From CAWJMN01 sp963844055 (GTDB lineage Bacteria > Planctomycetota > Planctomycetia > Pirellulales > Pirellulaceae): a DNA stretch of 64,000 nt. Both the position numbers and the translations under genes were made by a program. This document shows, piece after piece, positions 57,467 through 64,000 of the stretch (position 1 is the stretch's first letter; each line of letters begins with the position of its first letter). A model generated the notes under the pieces. That model did not search any database and was not told the origin of the DNA. It saw nothing but the letters and a program-made list of their open reading frames with translations. The stretch is taken from NCBI GenBank assembly GCA_963844055.1, contig CAWJMN010000001.1, positions 3,968,001-4,032,000 on the forward strand, in the 5' to 3' direction.

Positions 57467-58432
57467 TTGAGCCCATCTTTCCTGTCAATTCACACCTATA
57501 AGTTGCCCGCTAGATGCGGTAATTGCAAGCGACACCCGGGCGAACTTTCTGGCGGGATTTGCCAGAAAACCACTAAGGGCAGGCTGCTTCACACTAAACG
57601 GCGACTAACCAGCGTGAATCGCCCGCTCAACAAACCACCAAAGTATTTTTGTTAAAAAATCTCTCGAATTCCCGGGGCCAGCATCGTCAGTCAGGCCTTA
57701 GAAGGTCCCAGGCGTTGATTTTAAGCCTGATTCCACAGAGGACCGGACCGCCCTTTTTATGGTGGTCAACCACGGCGGGATGGTGGGTCACGGGTTCACT
57801 GCGACGTCTCACTGGGACATCTGGGTGAAGGTCATGCAGGCATGTGCTTTGGTGCCTCTGGGAGCGTGCCAACACAACGCAACTTGGCGGATGGTTCGTA
57901 TCGCCAAGACATTCGGGAGCAGATAGGGCGCCTCATACCTGGTGAGATATGAAGACGAGACGGCAGTCATTTCAAACGTTACAGGAGCAACCTCTGAAAC
58001 ACGATCTACGAGTCTGAAGCTTCTGTAAGATTGACGCTGTTCAAGCGCACGCACGAGTCGATTTCACCCGCGAACGACCTCGTTTCAAAAATACAATCAT
58101 CATATTCGTGAAAATCTACTGAAGTTATCCAAATCACCTTGACGAAATAACCGGCATGTTGGTTCAATGCTGTTATGCCAGTCTAGCGTTGCTAGTAATG
58201 AAGGATTCCATCTCCTTCATCCAAGGAACGGAAACGCAACAGGACTGTCAGACAGAGCAAACGCTGAAGATGGATGCTGCTCGGTGATCACCTCGCATGA
58301 GGTAACTTCACTTTGGCGGGTTTCACTTCGGCGAGCTAAACATGGGAACCAGTATGACGGGCCCTGATCATCGCATCCCAGGGAAGTCCGTTGGTTAATT
58401 TTTTAGGATGCAAAACACGGAGGAGCCAAAGC
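57467..58432. other. Long region without a convincing gene
   Basis: Nearly 1 kb between the reductase gene and a small basic protein. Short open frames occur on both strands (for example minus 57809-58054) but none reads like a protein. I see no RNA gene, clear repeat or CRISPR. The ATG of the next feature lies at the right end with a strong ribosome site, so a promoter for it should lie in the last part of this region. Confidence 0.4.
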
Positions 58433-58543
58433 ATGGCCGCTGCCAAGAAGACCGCTAAGTCCGCCCCAAAGACCGCTTCGAAGAAGGCTGCACCAGCCAA
58501 GTCGCCTAAGAAGGCTGCAACGAAGAAGGCTGCCAAGAAATAG
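58433..58543 (+). CDS. Lysine/alanine-rich histone-H1-like small protein
   Basis: A 36-residue protein: MAAAKKTAKSAPKTASKKAA followed by PAKSPKKAATKKAAKK. GGAGGAG lies eight bases before the ATG, a very good ribosome site. The composition (about 13 Lys, 15 Ala, no acidic residue) matches histone H1 C-terminal tails and the basic tails of bacterial nucleoid proteins. It probably binds DNA or RNA through charge. It lies in an otherwise gene-poor region, and the strict Lys/Ala/Ser/Thr/Pro alphabet makes a chance frame unlikely. Confidence 0.7.
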   Translation: MAAAKKTAKSAPKTASKKAAPAKSPKKAATKKAAKK

Positions 58544-59421
58544 TTTGGCGGGACGACTGGATGAGGTCTTAGCACCTAAAATCCAGCCCTCTAAGCGGTC
58601 TTTTTGCCTCGCCGATCGCGTGGCGTAAAAGACTTCGAGTGGCTTCGATCTCTAGTTCGAAGCCCTCCACTGACTACAGCGAGAAAGGCCAGCCGCGACC
58701 CCAACCATGGGTGATCGAAGCTGGCCTAAACCATTTCTTGAATGTCTACTTCGTTGCCGATAGAGATTTGCTTGCTAGCAAAATTAAGAACCGCTCATGA
58801 GATAGTGGGGCGCTACCATGCGCCGCCGTTAATGCCTCTTAAGTGGTGAGCGATTGGCTGCGTCCCCGACACGATCGATCCATGGGCATCGCAAATTTCA
58901 CCTTTGACATAAGCGGCCTCATTATGATTGGTATTTGGCTGCTGTCGCTGTTGCGACGGGCGAAGACTTGCAGCGCATGCACCTCGTGCAGCGGACAGCC
59001 TTGCTGATCCTTGGCCGACCGACTGAGACAACCATCGATACGATGCGGCAAGGGCTTGGCTGATTTTCAGGAAAGTCCGCTTAGTCGGTTTACGCGCAGC
59101 CACTGGTGCCTGCCAATCACAATTCGTCCACCTGACACCTGCATGACGAAACGGGAAAACTCCAAAACGGCTGTGGCTTGGGAACGTGGGATTGTTCCGT
59201 ATTTCCGAACAGCGATACCCCGACCTAACCTATTTTCAAATCCGCAAGCGGCAATCTGTAGCCGTACCGCGGCGGGGCTAGGCGTGTTGCTTGCTACTGG
59301 CGAGATTGCTAAAATGCGTCGAATCCTAGGGAGTTGGATTTGCCGACATTTGTTGACAACGCCAGGTTACCGGCTAGGATTAAGAAGTGTAACTCCTTTA
59401 TTGACAAGGGTTATCGCACGT
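58544..59421. other. Gene-poor region before tRNA-His
   Basis: About 880 bases. CTGGAT and ATCCAG, 28 bases apart near 58558-58585, frame a loose hairpin after the small basic protein and may end its transcript. A 96-codon minus frame (58813-59103) lacks any recognised motif. An intact GCTAGC occurs at 58774-58779. Nothing else is supportable. Confidence 0.4.
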
Positions 59422-59422
59422 G

Positions 59423-59496
59423 GTGGTCGTAGCTCAGTTGGTTAGAGCATCGGGTTGTGGTCCCGAGGGTCGGGGGTTCAAGTCCCCTCGACCACC
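59423..59496 (+). tRNA. tRNA-His (GTG anticodon)
   Basis: The acceptor GTGGTCG pairs with CGACCAC, the D stem is GCTC/GAGC, the anticodon stem TCGGG/CCCGA holds the loop TTGTGGT with anticodon GTG, and the T-arm has TTCAAGT. The extra G at 59422 (position -1) and C at 59496 (position 73) are the histidine identity pair. The CCA end is not encoded (CC then T). It stands immediately upstream of the mobile region. Confidence 0.97.
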
Positions 59497-59544
59497 CCTT
59501 TAAAAAGGTGACGGATTTTCCTGTCACCCCGATTTACGAGAAGA

Positions 59545-59572
59545 AGCCCGGAGTTCCCTCCGGGCTTTTTTC
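59545..59572 (+). terminator. Terminator after tRNA-His
   Basis: AGCCCGGAG and CTCCGGGCT form a nine-base perfect stem around TTCC, followed directly by a T-run. It ends the tRNA-His transcript. Confidence 0.92.
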
Positions 59573-59653
59573 GTTTTCCCCGGATTCTGCGGAGCTTTGG
59601 CGGATTCTATTGTCTCGGCTCAACTCTCTCCAAAGACCATTCTCTTCCGATTC

Positions 59654-59735
59654 GGGGCCGTCTCGGCCCCCAGGTTTCCCGAACTCTTCCCAAAACTCTC
59701 GAACTCTCGGAGAGTCAAATCCAGAGAGTCAGAGA
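59654..59735. repeat. Palindromic and GAGAG-rich boundary of the recombinase operon
   Basis: GGGGCCG (59654-59660) pairs with CGGCCCC (59664-59670). Further on, AAACTCTCGAACTCTC and its near-inverse AGAGTCAGAGAGTTT form an imperfect inverted repeat of about 16 bases (59694-59735). It lies between tRNA-His and the three-gene recombinase operon's 3' end. It may be a terminator or part of a recombination site; neither is proven. Confidence 0.45.
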
Positions 59736-59745
59736 GTTTGAGAGC

Positions 59746-60132
59746 CTAGCGGCAGAGAAGGCGTTGCCATTTTTGCCGCTGAAGTCGCCAGTTCGGCTCC
59801 TTGGCAATCCGCTGCAGGTCTTTGAGGAAGACCGGGTCTGGCCCCCGTTCGATTCGGGGCAGGAAGAGTAGCCGTTCTTGCAGGTCGGGGGCCAAGAGCA
59901 AGAGGTTCATGATTTGGCTCACCCGGTTACGGGTCACTTGGCCTAGCCGGGCCACTTCGGCATAGCACTCTAACTCGCCAGCTTTTAAGAGTTCTTCGAT
60001 TCGAAGGGCCAAGGCCATTAGCCGAGAGATTCGGGGGACTCGGCCCAGGCTGGGCATTTCGGGCTTGCTGTGAACTTGCTTCTCACTCCGCTTGCCACGG
60101 CGGAAGTGGATCTCCTGTTCAATTGTGGTCAT
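59746..60132 (-). CDS. Small protein of the recombinase operon
   Basis: A 128-residue protein of basic character. It contains a helix-turn-helix-like stretch (ECYAEVARLGQVTRNRVSQIMNLLLLAPDLQERLL) that resembles ParB/KorB-type or MarR-like DNA-binding folds, preceded by LALRIEELLKAGELE. A repressor or accessory protein for the recombinase is a reasonable guess. It overlaps the recombinase stop by four bases (ATGA) and is the last gene of the operon. Confidence 0.7.
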   Translation of the reverse strand: MTTIEQEIHFRRGKRSEKQVHSKPEMPSLGRVPRISRLMALALRIEELLKAGELECYAEVARLGQVTRNRVSQIMNLLLLAPDLQERLLFLPRIERGPDPVFLKDLQRIAKEPNWRLQRQKWQRLLCR

Positions 60133-61358
60133 ACGCTCTCCGAAGTCTCCAGTAGGTGGATCGATAGCTTTTTCGTTTGGCCGTCGTAGTCGACGCCGGA
60201 AAGAACCCCGGCCAGAAGCTCTTGCTGAGCAAGTAGTGGCAATGACTCGAAGTCCTCACTAATCAGTGAATGGGCATGGAGCTGAGCAACGAGATACCGG
60301 TCGATCTCGACAGCGGGAATCGACTTGGTGGGACAGGTACTCCAGCCTTTTCGCTGAGCTGAACTACAAACATAGTAGCGATAGCGTTTGGTACCTCCTT
60401 TTCCACTAGCTACCAGCGTCATTTTGCAAGCACAGTTCTTGCAGCGGAGAAGCCCCGATAGTAAGCCTCGAGTCGAAAGGGCGACCGTCCGGCGCTTCCC
60501 AGCATTCTCCTTAAGTAGCTCTTGAACTTGCGTCCAAGTCGATTCCTCCACAATCGCCGGGTGCTCTCCAGCATAGAGCTCGTCTCGGTAACGGACTTGG
60601 CCTCGATAGGTAACGCTGGTCAGCAGTTTATGAAGGCTGGTTTTGGTGAAGGGGCTGCCGCCATGGGATTCCCCCTTCAAGGTCAGATGGGTTTTGGAGT
60701 TCCAGCCTCGCCGAGCCAGTTCCTGAACCACCGGGATTAACCCCCGGTGCTCTAGATAGAGCTGAAAGATCTGCCGGACCTGCTCAGCTTCCAGTTCATT
60801 GACCACCAGCTTCTTCCGTTCCCGATCAATGTCGTAGCCCAGCATGCAGACGCCACCCACATATTTCCCTTTGCGGCGGGCTGCCGCCATCTTATCCCGA
60901 GTCCGTTCGCTAATCATTTCTCGTTCGAACTGGGCAAAGGATAAGAGAACATTGAGAATCAAACGTCCCATCGACGTCGACGTATTGAACTGCTGGGTGA
61001 CCGAAACAAAGGAGATTTGCTTACGGTCAAAGATCTCCATCATCCTGGCGAAGTCCAGCAGGGACCTGGAAAGGCGGTCTACCTTATAAACCACCACACA
61101 GTCGACCTTCCCGGCTTCAATGTCGGCCATCAGCCGCTGGAGTGCAGGCCGATCCATGTTCCCACCGGTAAACCCACCGTCGTCATAAGTGGATTTCAGA
61201 CAGACCCAACCTTCATGGGCTTGGCTCTTGATAAATGCTTCGGCACTTTCTCGCTGAGCGTCTAAGGAATTGAATTCCTGCTCGAGCCCTTCTTCCGTGC
61301 TCTTTCGGGTATAGATGGCACAGCGTACTTCCGCTCCCCTCCCCTTCTTCTCTTTCAT
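60129..61358 (-). CDS. Large serine recombinase
   Basis: About 409 residues from the ATG at 61358. The resolvase domain carries the catalytic serine in AIYTRKSTEEG, followed by VVVYKVDRLSRSLLDFARM and the E-helix MGRLILNVLLSFAQFEREMISERTRDK. A recombinase domain (QVRQIFQLYLEHRGLIPVVQELARRGWNSK) and a zinc ribbon (LLRCKNCACKMTL ... YYVCSSAQRKGWSTCPTKS) complete it. It joins DNA sites by a phosphoserine intermediate. The start overlaps the DUF2924 stop (ATGA). It lacks the long coiled coil seen in phage integrases of this class, so its control may depend on its partners. Confidence 0.93.
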   Translation of the reverse strand: MKEKKGRGAEVRCAIYTRKSTEEGLEQEFNSLDAQRESAEAFIKSQAHEGWVCLKSTYDDGGFTGGNMDRPALQRLMADIEAGKVDCVVVYKVDRLSRSLLDFARMMEIFDRKQISFVSVTQQFNTSTSMGRLILNVLLSFAQFEREMISERTRDKMAAARRKGKYVGGVCMLGYDIDRERKKLVVNELEAEQVRQIFQLYLEHRGLIPVVQELARRGWNSKTHLTLKGESHGGSPFTKTSLHKLLTSVTYRGQVRYRDELYAGEHPAIVEESTWTQVQELLKENAGKRRTVALSTRGLLSGLLRCKNCACKMTLVASGKGGTKRYRYYVCSSAQRKGWSTCPTKSIPAVEIDRYLVAQLHAHSLISEDFESLPLLAQQELLAGVLSGVDYDGQTKKLSIHLLETSESV

Positions 61359-61852
61359 GCCTTCTCCCCCTTCGTCAGTCGAAAGAAGTGAAAGCCGTTG
61401 CAATGGCTACCGGTGATCTGCTTGGCTACAGCCGAAAGGGACTTATAGATAACCCCTTCCATCTCAAAGCCCTGCTGCTGGACCAAGATCTGATAAACCC
61501 GCCCTTTGTATTCCCGGTAGAGTAGCGAACCAGGGATCGGTAGCCGGGGATCGAACTCTTGGGGAATGGTGGCCGCTGTGGGTAGTTCAATCTGGACCTT
61601 GGCCCCTTGGGCCAAGGCTGGGGCATTGACCCGTAAGTCGGCGTCACAGGCTAGTTCTTCGGCCCGTTCTCGGGCTCTCTCCGAGAGCCCGCCAGCCTCT
61701 TGAGCCTGGATCAGCCAGGCTATTCTTCGAATGAGCCAAGTTCGATTGCGGGTATTTGTAGAATCCCCGCTTAAATCAAAATACTTTCGCCTTAGCTCTC
61801 CCGTACTCTGCTGCTGCAGCGCAGCCAACTGCTGTTCCAGACTGGTTTCCAT
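61355..61852 (-). CDS. DUF2924 family protein
   Basis: A 165-residue protein. The N-terminal helical half has LAALQQQSTGELRRKYFDL and TWLIRRIAWLIQAQEAGGLSERARERAEEL, and the C-terminal half has PGSLLYREYKGRVYQILVQQQGFEMEGVIYKSLSAVAKQITGSHCNGFHFFRL, a pattern shared by DUF2924 proteins that precede serine recombinases. It may help recognise the DNA site. It is the first gene of the operon, with the ATG at 61852. An internal GGGCTCTC-TCC-GAGAGCCC palindrome lies at 61672-61690. Confidence 0.88.
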   Translation of the reverse strand: METSLEQQLAALQQQSTGELRRKYFDLSGDSTNTRNRTWLIRRIAWLIQAQEAGGLSERARERAEELACDADLRVNAPALAQGAKVQIELPTAATIPQEFDPRLPIPGSLLYREYKGRVYQILVQQQGFEMEGVIYKSLSAVAKQITGSHCNGFHFFRLTKGEKA

Positions 61853-62291
61853 CGAAGTCTCTCCCTAGTGATCGTAAGAGGCAATCTCTGGAACCGGTGT
61901 CCAGAGTGATCACAGAGAGCAGTCTTTTCAGAGAAACAGCAAGCGGGGGCTTTGATGCTTGCACACAGAGGGAATTGGTAAAAGACAGTATGATGGGGAG
62001 GGCGGTCGGCAAGGCCAAAGCGAAACGAGACGGCGAGGCCGATGAATTATTTGTTGAAGCCATCGCTGCCGTTCATTGCGGGGCTGACGCTGGGCGTTGC
62101 CATCGCAAAGGCGACCGTTGTTGCAAAGATAAGAATCAAACAATTCTGGGCGATTCGCTTGGAAGGCAAGGTGGTCGCCCCCTGTCCCATGATGTCTATG
62201 CCCCTGTTTCTTTTTGATCGTGACGTTGGGCCACGCTCACGCACGCACGAGGCTACGGGAAGAATCGCCAGCGGGGGCGATAGATAAAGCC
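61853..62291. other. Junk-like stretch between the recombinase operon and the toxin locus
   Basis: About 440 bases. Short frames on both strands (for example plus 61897-62217, minus 62047-62319) overlap each other and none resembles a known family. It probably holds the recombinase-operon promoter near its left end and remnants of older insertions. Confidence 0.4.
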
Positions 62292-62447
62292 ATGAAGACG
62301 TTTCACGAATGGCTGGCATAACGCATGGCGAAGAACGAAGGGCTGTTGCTCAATGACAAGAACGCCGTGTTTGTCCTATCCCGGCTGAACCCGCTGCCGA
62401 AGAACTCGGCGGCCAACAAGAGCTTGACGAAGTGGCGGGAGACGCTC
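62292..62447 (+). pseudogene. Remnant of a small gene with internal stop
   Basis: ATG at 62292 reads MKTFHEWLA, then a TAA in frame at 62319, then RMAKNEGLLLNDKNAVFVLSRLNPLPKN and further. The composition is protein-like and resembles a family of short MKTF(x)EWL proteins I recall only loosely. From about 62448 it runs into the convergent immunity gene, so the original end seems replaced. Likely a decayed gene at the edge of the toxin insertion. Confidence 0.45.
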
Positions 62448-62828
62448 TCATTCGGGTATATACCCGGCAATAATCGACAAAAACCCTTTCTCGCTCCGTG
62501 GCCGAGCATTGCCACGAGGATCAACCTCAACTAGGCGGAATTCCTTCTTAGTATCGAACCCGAAGCAGTACCCTTGAAAGTCATCCCCAAACAGGACAAT
62601 TCCCGACATATCGCCCTTTGGCTGCGGATATATGCTTTCGGCTGACGTCGGCCCGCTGTAAAGCTGCAATTCTTCAAGATTGCCATACCCAACCAGCCTT
62701 AGGAATTCCAGATACTCACACGGTAATCCGGGGTATTCCAGTCGTAGCTTGTCTATGTCCTCATCCCGTAACCGAGTGAGGTTGGGAATTCTTGCCAAGC
62801 GATCTTGAAGAACTTGCATTTCACTCAC
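62448..62828 (-). CDS. SMI1/KNR4-type (SUKH) immunity protein
   Basis: A 126-residue protein starting with GTG at 62828, seven bases behind GGAG; an ATG at 62819 is the alternative. RLRDEDIDKLRLEYPGLPCEYLEFLRLVGYGNLEELQLYSGP is the SUKH signature, and FGDDFQGYCFGFDTKK and FLSIIAGYI complete it. SUKH proteins neutralise polymorphic nuclease toxins. The gene lies 10 bases after the toxin stop, the usual toxin-immunity order. Confidence 0.85.
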   Translation of the reverse strand: MSEMQVLQDRLARIPNLTRLRDEDIDKLRLEYPGLPCEYLEFLRLVGYGNLEELQLYSGPTSAESIYPQPKGDMSGIVLFGDDFQGYCFGFDTKKEFRLVEVDPRGNARPRSEKGFLSIIAGYIPE

Positions 62829-62838
62829 GACAAGGCTC

Positions 62839-64000
62839 CTACGGGAATAGAGTATCCATGATCGCCTCAAGATGTAAACCGCCTTGGTGCTGATCTGGGA
62901 ATCGTGCAGGGGTCAGATTCCACCATTCGTGTGGCCCTCCATAGATGTTCTCGATCACATGATGAGCATCGAACGGGTCGCCAGCCTTTCTCAACACTAT
63001 TCCTTCGGAGTTTACCAAGTCCTGAGTATAACGGGGCCACGCCTGACCCGTTTGTCGCTCCCACTCTGCGATTTGGGCGTTTTTCACACGCTGCGTGAAT
63101 AACCTGCGATGCGCCTCCCCTGCTTCCGACGAAAGTCTTGAGTAAGAATTCGTTCTCAGATTGTCTGCAAGCCTCGTTCTTTGCGAGGAATGCAGCCGAA
63201 AACCGGTATGTCGCTCAATCGCATCAATGTATGAGCGGACGTTTTGGGAAAACGCAGTCCCTCTAAGGCCACTGTTTGGAGCAACCGACAACGGGCTTCG
63301 ATATTGCCTATCAAAGCCAATCCTAGCCGGATTGCGATTCAAATCCAAGGGCGGTAAGGGTTCTGGTGAAACATTTTTAGCCTCTCGCAGTTGACGCACC
63401 AACTCCTGTCTCAGCAACTCATTTTTAGCTTGCTGTGAAGGGGTAAAAATTGGCACCGTAGCCTTCGGAAGTCGAGGTGTAGTACTTCGTTCGCGCAACT
63501 GCCCTTGCACTAACGTCCTCTGGTCAAAAGGCCCAACGACATGGTGTGTTTGGGCGGCCGCTCTCAGTCTTGGCGACCTCATACCTCCGATATTTACACC
63601 AGACATCCCAGCGGCCATGTTTGCCAGACCGTCTTGGATTTCGCCAAGTGCCCGACCATTGATTACCTTTAACCTAAACTGTTCATATTCGTATGCATCC
63701 CGTTGACCATTTGGTATCTTTTCACCCTGCATCTTCAAATAGATGAGCGGAAACTTTTTGGAAATTACAGCATCCGCTGGATTTCCCGACGACATAACGG
63801 TAGCCTTAGGGTTGTTTGCCAGTTGCCGTGCAATACGCAACTGAGTTCTCTCCCATTTTTCTTGTTGCCCTGCAGCATCTTCTCCTGACATACGGCCAAT
63901 AGCCATCATGACTTCGATGTTTATATGGCGATCGCGGGTAAACGTTTCGTCAATGGCCGGGTCGGCCTGATCGAGGAATGCCCACTTTGGAGTATTTTTC
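62839..64000 (-). CDS. Polymorphic toxin with HNH-type C-terminus (partial)
   Basis: At least 386 residues visible; the frame is open through the right edge, so the N-terminus lies outside. The end of the protein has DAHHVIENIYGGPHEWWNLTPARFPDQHQGGLH, the HNH/endonuclease VII-like nuclease pattern of bacterial toxin domains. Upstream parts include QRDAYEYEQFRLKVINGRALGEIQDGLANM and a long basic, proline-rich linker. It is followed at once by a SUKH immunity gene, so it is most likely a DNA-cutting effector released by contact or secretion; the delivery system is not visible. Confidence 0.8.
   Translation of the reverse strand, partial: KNTPKWAFLDQADPAIDETFTRDRHINIEVMMAIGRMSGEDAAGQQEKWERTQLRIARQLANNPKATVMSSGNPADAVISKKFPLIYLKMQGEKIPNGQRDAYEYEQFRLKVINGRALGEIQDGLANMAAGMSGVNIGGMRSPRLRAAAQTHHVVGPFDQRTLVQGQLRERSTTPRLPKATVPIFTPSQQAKNELLRQELVRQLREAKNVSPEPLPPLDLNRNPARIGFDRQYRSPLSVAPNSGLRGTAFSQNVRSYIDAIERHTGFRLHSSQRTRLADNLRTNSYSRLSSEAGEAHRRLFTQRVKNAQIAEWERQTGQAWPRYTQDLVNSEGIVLRKAGDPFDAHHVIENIYGGPHEWWNLTPARFPDQHQGGLHLEAIMDTLFP

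Larger units (their letters stand above)
59746..61852 (-). mobile_element. DUF2924/serine-recombinase module
   Basis: Three overlapping minus-strand genes (DUF2924 protein, large serine recombinase, small unknown) form a compact operon next to a tRNA gene, followed on the right by gene remnants and a toxin/immunity pair. Such sets recur in planctomycete and other genomes. I could not find matching attachment repeats, so the true element ends are unknown and may lie outside the window. Confidence 0.5.

Noticed and set aside
58813..59103. 96-codon minus-strand frame in the gene-poor region
   Set aside because: No recognised motif, and it overlaps other random frames.
61672..61690. GGGCTCTC-TCC-GAGAGCCC palindrome
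   Set aside because: It lies inside the DUF2924 coding frame, so codon constraint explains it as well as any site.

Overview
The window looks like a piece of a Planctomycetota chromosome, probably from the Pirellulales. The evidence is a secreted cytochrome-c/DUF1549/DUF1553 gene followed by a Tat-exported DUF1501 gene, a DUF2924 plus serine-recombinase operon, several large exported proteins of unknown function, and a flagellar cluster with long, divergent proteins.

Layout. 1-6.65 kb holds ordinary chromosomal genes: a two-domain glycosyltransferase, an SDR oxidoreductase, an MtfA-type zinc peptidase, malate dehydrogenase and an esterase. 6.9-32.75 kb is an uninterrupted same-strand flagellar block: TPR membrane protein, FlgN-like chaperone, sensor kinase and sigma-54 activator, then flgB, flgC, fliE, fliF, fliG, fliH, fliI, fliJ, a MotE-like protein, fliK, flgD, flgE, flbD, motA, motB, fliL, fliN, fliO, fliP, fliQ, fliR and flhB. 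A near-perfect sigma-54 promoter precedes flgB. About 170 bp upstream of it, just behind the activator gene, lie repeated ATCGGCAA units, so the kinase/activator pair probably switches on the structural genes. fliM is absent from its usual place, and FliN carries a FliM-like N-terminus.

32.7-57.5 kb is mixed housekeeping and lineage-specific genes: sulfotransferase, ComB, glycyl-tRNA synthetase, sugar isomerase, pyruvate kinase, the DUF1501/DUF1553 pair, a response regulator, lumazine synthase, an acyl carrier protein, a helix-hairpin-helix protein, MutS and a thioester-reductase-like protein. 57.5-59.4 kb is almost empty, apart from a 36-residue lysine/alanine-rich basic protein, and leads to a tRNA-His gene. 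59.7-64 kb is accessory DNA: a three-gene serine-recombinase operon, remnants, and a polymorphic toxin (HNH-type C-terminus, cut by the window edge) with a SMI1/KNR4-like immunity gene.

The most unusual signal is systematic. Five reading-frame breaks in four conserved genes (esterase, fliL twice, comB, mutS) all fall in GCT-n-AGC strings. Removing one base (or two in comB) from the centre restores both the palindrome GCTAGC and the expected protein. Five other GCTAGC sites are intact. This may be a motif-dependent sequencing error, possibly from DNA modification, or a real motif-targeted insertion process. Two or so further frame breaks (response regulator, TPR protein) do not share the motif.
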